A stretch of 64,000 nt of DNA from Deuterostichococcus epilithicus (lineage: Eukaryota > Chlorophyta > Trebouxiophyceae > Prasiolales > Stichococcaceae), in the NCBI GenBank assembly GCA_033439295.1, contig JAVTLE010000015.1:2418001-2482000 (forward strand), in the 5' to 3' direction. Below, piece after piece: positions 24,185-34,450 of this stretch. The notes beneath the pieces were generated by a model. That model ran no database searches. It was given only the letters and a program-made list of their open reading frames with translations, and had not been told where the DNA came from. Position 1 is the first letter of the stretch. The number at the start of each line of letters is the position of its first letter. Made by a program: the position numbers and the translations under genes.

Positions 24185-27100
24185 ATGAGGCCGCGGCGAA
24201 GCGCCGAGGAAGAGGGGGCCAAAGAGACTGCAACCTGGCGAGCAGCCAAGTTCGCCGCCTTGTTCCTGCTGTCTTTCGGCGTGGCCTTCCGGCTGTACGC
24301 AAGCCTCGAAGCACCCAGCGCCGGTCCCAGCGTGCGCCAGCGGTCGTTGCGGGAGGCTGACACCAATCCTGAGGGGGCGCTAGCCTCACACCAGGCCGGC
24401 TCCGCGTCTGCCGGGTCTGGTGTCCGGAGTGCAAGATGCAGGAGGTTCCTCAGCCGTTGCAAGACAGCCCCTCTGCAGCATCCGTACGGCATTGCTGCAG
24501 GTGAGGATTGCAATACCAGACATCCGAGCTCACCTTTGCCCTACAGCCACTGCCAGACCCAGATTCAACACACCTGGAGTGGAGACTGACCGGCTCTGCA
24601 GCTGCGCATGTTTGATGCCCGAGACGTGCTTTGAGGCCATTTTGGGAGGCCTCGAGCCTCGAAGCATGCTGGCAGCGCAGGGTCATGCTGCGAATATTTC
24701 CTGTGTGAAACGGCGACACCCTGCGTCCACAATTTGGCTATGAGACTGGGCGCACCGAGGACCTCAAAGACGGCATTACAGATATTACACATTTGGCGGC
24801 GGCGCAGAGCAAGCTATCATGCGCTGAATTGGCAATCGTGGTCCCCACCGCGCAGCCAACAGCAGCCTCCTGGCGGACTTCGACTGGGAGGCGTACCTGC
24901 ACTACTACCCGGCGCTGCGGCAGCAGGGCGTGAGCACCCCCAAGACCGCGGCGCTCCACTACCTGCGTGAGGGGCGCGCGCAGGCGAGCAGCAGTGCTAT
25001 GTGCCAGATTGTGCACGTTGTCGTGGTCATAGTCCCCGCAGGCTCCGGCCAGATCCAGCCTGCCAGCAAGTGTAGCGCATTTGCAGCATTGTGATGTGTC
25101 TATCCGAGATTGGCGGAGAAAACTGCGTGGTGCTGCGCAGCTCGCTGACGCCTTACCGCCCTGCCTTCATACACGCAGGGGCGGGTGGGTCGGCGGCTGA
25201 AGGTGGTGCTGCGCTATGTGGCGGGCACGGGGCTCATCAACCAGCACTACTCGCACATTGCGGCGCTCGCGCTGGCGGCGGTGCTGGGCGCTGAGGTCGT
25301 GCTACCGCCGGCGATGCACCGCTCCTCCTTCGAGCACGTTTTCAGCGTGAGTGACACTCCGCGTGCATAGTTTTGCTGACCTGGTGGCGTCCACGTGCAA
25401 AACTTGTGAGAATTCCTGCAGTGCAGCCGACGGCCGCAATGCTCGGCTGCCCGCCCCATGTGCGAGTGCCGGGTGCAGTGTAGATAGCCAATGGTGCAGC
25501 CTACAATGGTGCGCCCCTTGCGGCAAGCTTGCTGGTAAGACCCGTAGTAGTCATCTTGCACGGGTGCGCGCTACAACACCAGCGGCATCCTGGAAGCGGG
25601 CGCCGATTCGCCTCCACTTTGGACGCAGGTGTTCAAGGGGCAGTCGTCGGTGAAGTGGTCGTTTGCGCCGCTGGACACCCTGTATGACGTGGAGGGCATC
25701 ATCCAGAACTGGCGCGACATCGGCGTGCGGGTGCGCTTTATGGCTCCTAAGCGCCTGGAGCCAAGAACACGCCCAATCATCGGCGTGATTCGGGATGCCT
25801 ATGGCGCGATCCCAAACTATTCATAGGGGCCGGTTCTGGTGCTACCTCCTGTGGCATCGCCATGCCGGCCAGCGCCCGCCAACCGCTCTCGATTTAGACG
25901 CCTCTGTTCATGGAACCTCCTGGATAGCCAATGTGGTGATCACCTCTGTCACTGCAAACCTGTGCAGATACACCGCACGCCGCGCATATTGCGCACGCCG
26001 GACCTCAGCCAGCCGCAGACGGCATTCCCGACGTACGCGCCGCAGCCAGCGGCGGCCGGCGGCGTGCCCGACTTCCTGGCGGCGCGCCTGCACAACGTGT
26101 TCGGCCAGAACCTGGACATGGCAGCCCTTGTGTCGCGCTCCCGCGCCGCGGTGCTGGACACCGCCCAGGTCAATGATGTTTTAGGGTCCTGTCTGCATTT
26201 GGTGTGCGACTGTGACTTTGCCGCTGTCGCTGCGGCTGCAATTTTTACAGCCGCAGCAACAATTCCGGCCAATTCCGCCAGAGCAGCCTCGAATCACTCA
26301 CCATGTGTGAGGCGCCTGGCACTGCCACGCTGGACTTGCCATATGTTCTCCAGTCGCGCCGCCGCGTCCAGCGACGGCAGCCACCAGGCTTCCAGGGTTG
26401 CCGACCGTCCCTCAGAACCTGCTTCGTGGACCACAGGCGGCGCTGCGGATGGACCCAGCCACCGATGTGTCCACCATCGCGCTGGACCTGCCGTGCACCT
26501 TCTTCATGCTCAACGCGGCGCGGGCGCTGGCGGTGGTGGAACCGGTGGCCCGCACGCTGCGCTGGGCGCCGACTGTGCAGCGGCTGGCGGACAAGGTCGT
26601 CGCCGGCCTCACCAAGCAGCTGGGTAGGGGCTCTGGCATACCGCTGTGTAATCTCAGCTGGTTTCTGGCGGGTTGTGCATCCGGCCGCAGCCGCCTGCAG
26701 TGCCGGTCGTGCGGCGGTCGATGGACAAGATTGGCGCGGGACTCGCTGAGTAACTGGGTGGAATACTTTTGTTGTTACGTCGCGGCTTGTGTGGGCTCGG
26801 ATGACCGTGGATCTGCTGGAACCAAGCTGGTGGGCACCTTTCTGCCACACGTCTTCGGGCGTGCTGAGTCGAGGAGGGATGCGCCCTGTGGCAGGCTGTT
26901 GCACCAGGGGTGTAGCTTCGTAGACATTGCTGGCGGATGCGCTGATCGCCGAAGGCATATGGAAGCTACATGCCAAAGTGAGACGAGCTGTCGAAAGCAC
27001 ATTCAGCAGAGGTCCTCCATCGACTGAAGGCCGCTGGCCAGCTCGCTCGCCGCCGCTGTGCCCGGCTGGCCGCAGCAGCGGTGCCGCCTGCGCAACTGGC

Positions 27101-28820
27101 GCTCGCTGCCATGCTGAGCACACGATGATGCATGTGAGCCGTGATGTTTCTCATCGTGTAATGACGCGCAGGCGCCGGCGACTCCATTGGCGCGCACCGC
27201 GCACTGGGAAGGACGCGGAGCTGGGGCTCTACGAGCTGGACACAGATGATGTGGAGTCGCTGAGCGAAGCTAATCGGATTGCATGTACTGCTGCGCAGGC
27301 TCCGGCGTCTTCAACGGCGTGCACCTGCGCATCGAGAAGGATGCGGAGGCGTGGTCCCAGATCCTGGGGGGGCGCCACGTGGTGGAGCGCCGCTACAGGG
27401 AGGCCATGCGGGCGGCGCGCTTCGACGGCGCTACGCCGCTGTACGTCGCCTCGGCGCTGCTCACCTACAAGGGCGGCCCCGAGCAGCTGCAGAAGGTGCG
27501 GGCGGGGTTTAGGTTTAGGGTTTAGGTTCGCAGAGCACCACCCGCGGCGCTGGTGCAGCAGGATGCGTGGCTGTTTCATGGGTCTATTGTGAAGCCGCAG
27601 TGGCTCTGCAGCCTCTGCTGCTGATCGGGCGCCGGACAAGGGGATGGCGGTGGCCACACGCACAACGTGTGGGGCGAGACCTGAAATGGGCCTGCACCTC
27701 TCGATGCTAGAGTGTGCAAGTCTCTCAGACGCTCCCGAAGACGCTCCCGCTGGCTGCCATGCGTGCGCGACCGCCGGCCTCTGCACACTGTGGCTCCATG
27801 AGCGTCTGTGGGAGTCGTCAGCATTGCCGCAGCGCCACAGCGTCCGGACTATGCTTGCATGTGGCGCAAGGCTCGCTCCCTAGGTCGATCCTAGGCGCTA
27901 CTTGAGAGGGATTTCCTCTGGCTGCGCACCGATCGTGGCTTGCACCCATGACTGCTGGCAGCCACAGCTGCCCACCAATGGCACTCTGTCATGCCTGCAA
28001 CTTCCATAACTTCCACTACTCCCCTTGCAGGTGGTCACCAACCTGACGGCGGAGGGCCTGGCCAGCGGTGCAGTGTACAAGGAGATGTACCTGAGTGCTT
28101 CCGACACCGCGGGCCTGCACAGCGAGCAGAAGGGGCTCATCGACTTCCTGGTGCTGGCGCAGGCAGCACGCTTCGTCGGCTTTGGTGAGCAGGAAAACCT
28201 CCTAGCTGCATCCATGGGCCGGCCTGCGGATTTGATTGTGTCTGCGTCAGCGCCGGCTGTGTTCAACCTCCCCAGCGGTGGTGTTCTACCTCCGCAACGA
28301 TCTTGCACGAAGTGCTGCACAGGCAGCTCCGGCGGACGATGCTGCTGCCATGCAAACTGTGGAGCCAGGAATGCGAGCATACTTGCAGCCTGGTGGCCGG
28401 AGCTTGCTGCAGTTGTGTCCTTGATCAGGGTTTGCGAAAAACTTCGAGCGGACCGGCAGTGCCGACAGAGCAGTGCCGGCCACCCTTGCATCTGAGCGCA
28501 ACTCTTCGCATCTGTTCCTCAGAAGTTCACCGGCTGCTGGTCGGTCTGCCACAGGGCCCTCGACCTACTCGTTCTTCCTGCGGGAATACCGCACGCTGAC
28601 GGCTGTGGACCGGGCGGCGTCAGTGCTCGTGAACGGCTCCCGCATCGGCACGGACCCGCTGTTCCGCGCCGCCGGAGTGCTCAACTCGCCAGCGTTGGGA
28701 GACCCCGGCTACGGGGCAGGGGCGCAGCGGGGGGACGGCAAGTCGCGGCCGCGGCCAGCGGAGGGCAGCTCTGGCGGCGCGCCGCAGAACGGGGCCGTCG
28801 CCGCGGCTGTGGCTCGGTGA
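24185..28820 (+). CDS. O-fucosyltransferase-like type II membrane glycosyltransferase
   Basis: The ATG at 24185 gives a short basic cytosolic tail and a signal anchor (WRAAKFAALFLLSFGVAFRL), as in Golgi glycosyltransferases. Exon 1 ends at 24500. Exon 2 (24856-24983) encodes a small domain, DWEAYLHYYPALRQQG...HYLREGRAQ. Exon 3 (25179-25346) has INQHYSHIAALALAAVLGAE, the donor-binding start of PF10250-type folds. Later exons: about 25551-25740 (VKWSFAPLDTLYDVEGI), 25970-26168, 26439-26621 (ALDLPCTFFMLNAARALAVV), about 27170-27250, 27297-27495 (NGVHLRIEKDAEAW, PLYVASALL), 28031-28182 (VYKEMYL, EQKGLIDFLVLAQAARFVGF) and the last exon from about 28553 (STYSFFLREYR). The HLRxExD block and the final xFxGxxxSxFS-like region are hallmarks of GDP-fucose O-fucosyltransferases. 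The likely site is the Golgi lumen; acceptor unknown. The intron 24984-25178 uses a GC donor. The protein ends in a Gly/Pro/Arg-rich tail. Confidence 0.8.
27505..27527 (+). repeat. Telomere-like tract after a donor in the fucosyltransferase-like gene
   Basis: GGGTTTAGGTTTAGGGTTTAG follows the donor AAG/GTGCGGGC by about 9 bases. The arrangement is the same as at the ClpB donor at 17285 (GTGCGG, then TTTAGGG repeats), although the genes are unrelated and on opposite strands. Confidence 0.85.
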
Positions 28821-29838
28821 CGAAGGCGGCGTGCAGCAGCGGCGGAGGGCAGCAGTACGGGCGATGGCCGCGGTGAAAGGGGCATCAGCATGCTCATGCT
28901 GGTGTGTCAAAAACGGGAAGGCGGCCCTTTCTGTGCGGTGGAACGCCGGGCGCGCCACCGGTTGGCGCGAAGCCGTAGCGAAGCCGTAGCGAAGTGTAAA
29001 TTCTGGGGAAGGGTTGCGGGAGAGTCGACGGTCTGCGCTTGTCGCTGCAATCGTCAGGAAAGATCGCAGGCTGATGTGTTCCGTGGGGCGGCATGGTCAG
29101 CCATAACTGTCCACAGTCAGACCTGCTTTGAGGACTATCCAGGGATAGGTACTCTCGGGGAATACCCACGGTGTACGAGGCATGCTCCAGGCGCCACACA
29201 AGGCCGGAAGCCTCCGAACACCGCTCAACCATGCGCATTCGGCAGCTGCATGTGGCAACAGGATGTGGGGGAACTGCGCGCTGCCTCTGCATCGTTGGTG
29301 CAGCAGTCGCGGGGCGGTGCCATCAATTCCGGACTGGGTTCCGGCAAGAGAGATCCAGTGCTGGATGGAGCATGTGGACAACTATGCGCAATTCGCATGC
29401 CAACCTCGTAGATGGGTGTGCGCGGTGCGACTGGCAGGTGTGTCTGACAGGGTGGTGATGACGTCGGCAAAATCGACTCGGCCAGCTGGGCGAGAGCCAG
29501 CTGGATACGATAACGCTTCAATTGGCTACGCCGATCCCATTCTTCCAGCCACCACCCAGGTGATCACCCTCAGAGCCGGGGACCGCCGCAACAGGTCAGA
29601 TTTGTGCACCTCGCCTGACGGAGAGGACGCTTCCAACCCGGCTGCGTGTTCCGATCCGCGCTCACGTACAGCCGGCCGTCCCTGCAACAGCTTTTCTCGA
29701 GCATTCGAGACTGTTTCAAAGGTGTCAATTCTCATTGCGCCCCACAACACAGCAGCGTCTGCGCCGGAGACAAGCTACTGATCCCAGTTGACGTGCCACC
29801 CTACCTGGACGTCTGCCGCGGCGCCACCGCCTGCGACC
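28821..29838 (+). other. Intergenic region between two plus-strand genes
   Basis: About 1 kb holding the 3' UTR of the fucosyltransferase-like gene (TGTAA at 28995-28999) and the promoter or 5' UTR of the beta-helix gene. A short direct repeat GAAGCCGTAGC occurs at about 28970-28990. No gene supported. Confidence 0.5.
28995..28999 (+). terminator. TGTAA polyadenylation motif
   Basis: Lies 175 bases after the stop at 28820, a usual distance for the chlorophyte poly(A) signal. Confidence 0.55.
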
Positions 29839-32800
29839 ATGAAAGCAAACACGACAATTTGCATGCTTCTCGCCGGTGCGTGCCTGACTTTTCTCGCAAG
29901 TACAATCCTGAGCGAGTGCGCGTCTGCGGTTTGCCCGTCTGACTGATGGCTGGCATCACTTCACTCGCAGCGTACTGCCATAGTGCGAGGCAGCAGCCAT
30001 CTGTAACGGCTGTTCTTGGTGAACGGGAGTGTTTGACGAACCGACTGCTTGTCACGCCGGGCTGAGCGTGTCGCTTTGTTCACAGGCTTGGCACTCTGCG
30101 CCGGCGGACTCCTATCGGCCGACGCCTCGTACGGCCCCGGCTTCGAGGCATACACGATCCCACAGGCCACATGGCTGGACAAGGAGCCTGCGGTTGCGAC
30201 TAGCGGCAGAAATTTGCTCGCTACACCGAAGTGCACCATCAAGATCACCGGCACAGGTGAGCGGCCGCCTGCCGCTCCCTGACAGGCGGTGCAGTTTGCT
30301 GTGTTACCCGGATCAACAGATGCGCATGCCCAATCCGCACTCCATGTTCATGTCGACATCATGCCCCTCATGGCAGCGCAGGCAGTAAGTTTGGCGTCAA
30401 GTCCGCCTCCATCAAGTGCACTGGCGCATCCGTGACAATCTGTGCGTCTCCCCTCTAGTTCCGATTCCCTGCCAGTCGAGCTCCTGCCTCGAGCTTTGCT
30501 CTGCCACCCAGCGACTCAGTGCCCTTGGCGCATCAGGGGTTGGCACATGTCCTGCGGCGCCTTTGATGACTCCTCGTGGTGTTACGCAGTCGCTGGGCGA
30601 CCGCTGGTCGACTACCAGAAGAAGCATCCCAGCAGTTTCTCAAGTATGGGTTTGTGGGTAATTTTCATGATGCAGCCTCAGTGCATGATGTGCCCGTACT
30701 CACCCCGACATGCACCTGCGCCAACGGTCCGACTCACAGCCTTGGGCATGCATGCAGACGTGAAGCTCGTGCTGCCCAACGAAGCCAACTTCCTCGGTGA
30801 GTGATGCTGCCTCGCTGCAAGCCGCACTAGATCCGCCTCGGCACCCAGCTTTCAACCTGATCAAGGTCTTTCAACCTGATCAAGGAGGTTGCTTGTTCTG
30901 ACGGCCATTTCACTCGCCGTGACGCCGGCGCTGCAGGCACAAACAACGCGGAGCCTTGCCTGTTCCTCGTCCAGCGCGGCAAAATCAGCCTGACTGGCTA
31001 TGTGCGCAACCTGTCCCTTGTCGACTGGTGCGCTGCGTCAACCTTTCAGCCTGATGCGGCCGCTCTGCTGTGCCGGGCCGCCCCTGATGCAAGATCCATC
31101 GCAGCAGACGGCTCTTTTGTTTAAGCGTCCCGCTTGACTTGCTCCTCTGCCAGGAGTGTGGCTGATTCCCAGGTTTCACGTTCGTGAGTACAATGACAAT
31201 GCGCGCGACTCACCGGTTGTGTCCTTAGAGCTTGGCGCCACTGACCACCCTCTGCATGCCATCGAGCAGGGCCGCCATCCTGGTAGAGGTTGGCACACAG
31301 GCGACTGTCAGCAACTTTGAGTTCAGTGGCAACAAGGGCGTGCGCTTCCCGACGCTCGCGGTCTCCCAAGGCTCCGCGACCGTGAGCAGCAGCAACTGGA
31401 CCAGCAACACGTGCACTAGCAAGACGCGGTGCCACACGCCGGGCATCTACGCCACGGAAGGCAGCAGGTGCGGGGCGCATCTTCCGTTGTCATGGGCGCA
31501 CCTTCGGTTCAGTGCTTTCAGCCCCTCTTGTCGCCGCCCTGCGCCGGCGGCGCCGCCACTGTGCCGGGTCTTGACCATGCGCCAACAAAGTGCTGTGCTG
31601 TCAACCGTGCAGTCTGCGGCGCAGTCCTTCCATGCAGTTGGCCTTCTGCGCTGCAGGATCACGGTCAGCAAGTGCAGGTTCAAGAGCAACAAGGTGACTG
31701 CCATGAGATTTCTGTGCCGGGTCGGTGCACGCCGTGCAGCACAGTCCTGTCTCCTATGGCGTTGGCGCCGTGCACTCTGCTGAGCCTCCCTCTGTGTCTG
31801 ATGCCTCGTGTCAGAATTGAGCCCTCAAATGGCTTCCGATTCATGGCTTCCGAGTTCTGCAGGGTCACCTGGCTGGCGCAATCATGATCACCAGCGGCGC
31901 GCTGGGCAATGTGACCTCCAACACATTCACCAGCAACTCATGCGTCAACGTGAGTGCATTGCGCCAGTTCCTCTCAACCTGCTCATACGAACGGTGTCAG
32001 CCAGCGACTGCGTTGTCAGCATAGCTGTTGAATGTACTTGCCTCTTGCCGGGCATTCACTGCGGAGCATCTGTGTTCGCGAAGGCTGACCGGTGCATGCC
32101 TGCTGTCGTCCATGCAGAACGGCGACTTTGGCGGAGCAATCTTCCACGACCTTGTGAGCCTTCTCGAAAAGTTCCACGCATGACTTTTGGCCCTGTTTGC
32201 CGTCTGCATTTTGTATCATGCATCATTGTGGCTTGTTGGTCGAATTCTGCTGCCATGCCATGACGTTCCGCTGCCCATTCTGCTGATTGGGCTGTGCCAT
32301 GCCCCATGAGCAGCCCACGCTCCAGTGTGGTCGCACTGGACGTGTCTGCTTCTGTTGATGGCCCGCTGACTTTTGGTGCCTGCCGCTGCCATGCAGTGCA
32401 CTGACCCGCGGACCAAGGGCGGGAAATCCACCTTCCGCTCAAACAAGTTCATCGACAACAAGTGCGCCGCTGTGTTTCCAGCCCGCGCCCTTTCATCCCA
32501 TATGCAAGTTCGAAGATACTTCTCAGATATCTTCCAATACCTTCCAGCTCTTCCCCTCCCCTCCCCGCTCCTTGTCCCCCTGCGCCGGCCACATGCTATG
32601 TCTGGTGGTCCTCATGGCTGCTGCGGGGCATTCCGTGCCTGATGCAAGTTGGCGCGCAACTCGATGTCGACCGCATGCTGCAGACCCTGGCGACATGCAT
32701 CGCTGGTTTTGTGACATTACCGAGTACTGTGCGCAGTCTGAACTTGTGGTGTGCGCTCTCTGCTACAGGACGCAGGGCTTTGGCGGCGCGATGTGCATCG

Positions 32801-33930
32801 GCAGCCAGCAGGGCGGCTGCAAGCCCACCATCTCTAGCAACACCTTTTCCGGCAACAAGGCCAAGTATACGGTAGGTGCTGCCGGCCAGACTTGCCACCT
32901 ACAGGCCGTCCAGGGGCAGAGGCCCAGATGAAAAACCATGTGTCATGGTGCATGGCCCAACTGTGCCGCTGCAAAGAAGTTGGACCCTGGCAGATCTTCG
33001 ACAGCGCCCCCAGTCATAATGATTCTTTTAGACGCCCCTGTCACCCCCTGGCATGCAATGCGAGCTTGCGCCTTTGTGCAGGGCGGCGCAATCTACTTCC
33101 GCTACTGCAACGGCAAGGTGCCGTACCTGTCCAAGAACACGTTTTCGGGCAACAGCGCCACCACGTTCAATGGCCAGATCGGGTGCGCCCTATGCGCCTG
33201 CCATGTGAACGCAATGCCCAAATGTTTCCGTGCTGAAGGGATGTCTTGTGTTCAACTGGCTGGTGGCCGCTCGCCTGCGTTGGACCGCCCTGCTTGCGGC
33301 CAGCGCAGACGTGCGCATGCCCTTGAAGCGGTTCCGAGCCCAAGCCAAGTGATTCGAGTCTGAGCAACAAATGTGCCGCTATGCTCCAGGTACAACCCGA
33401 CCACCAAGCCCAGCAAACAGGGCGGTGGCTCCACTGGAAAAGCTGGCTGCAAGAAACCCACCAACTACAAAAACAAATTCTCCGGATCCGCGCCCGACTA
33501 CAGCCCCGCCTGGTGCGCAGACGCTGCTGCTCGTTATGGTTATGGTCCAGCTGCGAGTCCAGGGTGCAGCACCAGCCAGTGCATTGCACGCTGCTGCTGT
33601 CCGTGCTTGCTGCTGCCCGCCGTTGGCGTGCCGTTGAAGCCATTTCGCTGCCGGCTGAGGGTGGCTGCCGGAGATGTACAGTGTGCAAAACATGGAAGTC
33701 GGGACAATGAACACTCATCCTTGTGCGTGCGTGCAGGTTCTTCCCTTGAAGTGGCATCGGGGCCACTAGCTGCCGATGTGACCGCCACTGCTCCTCACGT
33801 CACATTGAGATTTGACCGCCAGCCGAAGCTCTTCCCATTGCGAGCATCGGCTGCACAGTGTGCACCGACCCACTGCTCGGGCTCCGAACAGATTTTGGGG
33901 CCTTGCTTAGACATTCTTCTCAGTTACTGA
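29839..33930 (+). CDS. Secreted beta-helix protein with PMP-like GGAI/FxxN repeats
   Basis: Exon 1 (29839-29875) and exon 2 (30086-30256) join in phase to give a signal peptide, MKANTTICMLLAGLALCAGG, cut near SADA. Later exons each carry about one turn-repeat: about 30960 (GKISLTGYVRNLSL), 31229-31469 (VSNFEFSGNKGVRF), about 31656-31695 (ITVSKCRFKSNK), 31879-31951 (GHLAGAIMI, SNTFTSNSC), 32118-32150 (GDFGGAIFHD), 32397-32460 (STFRSNKFIDNK), 32770-32872 (GFGGAMCIG, SSNTFSGNKAKY), 33082-33179 (GGAIYF, KNTFSGNSATTFNG) and a final exon from 33390. The paired GGA[IM] and FxxN motifs match the repeat of chlamydial polymorphic membrane proteins and related algal beta-helix proteins. Probably extracellular or wall-associated; no enzyme motif seen. 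The middle join (30400-30760) and the C-terminus are uncertain: the last exon stays open to TGA at 33930 but may splice or end earlier. Cys-rich near 33580-33620. Confidence 0.75.
30850..30887 (+). repeat. 19-base tandem repeat in intron
   Basis: Two near-perfect copies of TTTCAACCTGATCAAGGTC lie in an intron of the beta-helix gene. Confidence 0.8.
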
Positions 33931-34450
33931 CGAGCCGCTCTGACTCATGGCGAGGATGCAGCCCTCACCAACAGACTCATATCAGGGTGTGTTTCGTTCG
34001 TTTCACGACCACGAGACAGTAGCAGAAGTGGACGAGGTGAATCTGCGTTCAGAGGCACGGCGACTGCTTGACCGTGCAGCCGACTAGGTATGCAGAGGCA
34101 ACATCGCTGGTCACTCTAGGCACCCACTGTGTGGTGTTGTGTGCAAAGTGATAGCACAGTGTGAACATGTGCTGAATTTTGAGAAGCCTGTTTGATGCCA
34201 TCATCGAACTCGTGTGCAACGCCCCACATTACACAAATTACTGAAGTTTTGAACTGCAGTGCATTGATTAACGAAAGACCACGAACGAAAGTCCCTACAC
34301 GGCACGCTAAAGCCTCTAAAGCACAAGACCCGATGGTTCAATCAGAACAAGATCCCGGTTGTTCGAGATGGCCATTTCTCTTCAGCGTCAAGCGTGAGCC
34401 AGCTGACCTGCCCGCACCCAGCGCACAGAGGTTGCTAGCAAGGCTCGATG
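33931..34450. other. Convergent 3' region
   Basis: Lies between the beta-helix gene (plus) and the type I membrane protein (minus). It contains a TGTAA on the minus strand at 34229-34233. Nothing else recognised. Confidence 0.5.
34229..34233 (-). terminator. TGTAA polyadenylation motif (minus strand)
   Basis: Lies about 220 bases after the stop (34451) of the type I membrane protein gene. Confidence 0.5.

Noticed and set aside
28890-29781. Plus-strand open frames upstream of the beta-helix gene as genes
   Set aside because: No homology, no signal peptide and no splice sites that join them; best read as UTR or promoter.
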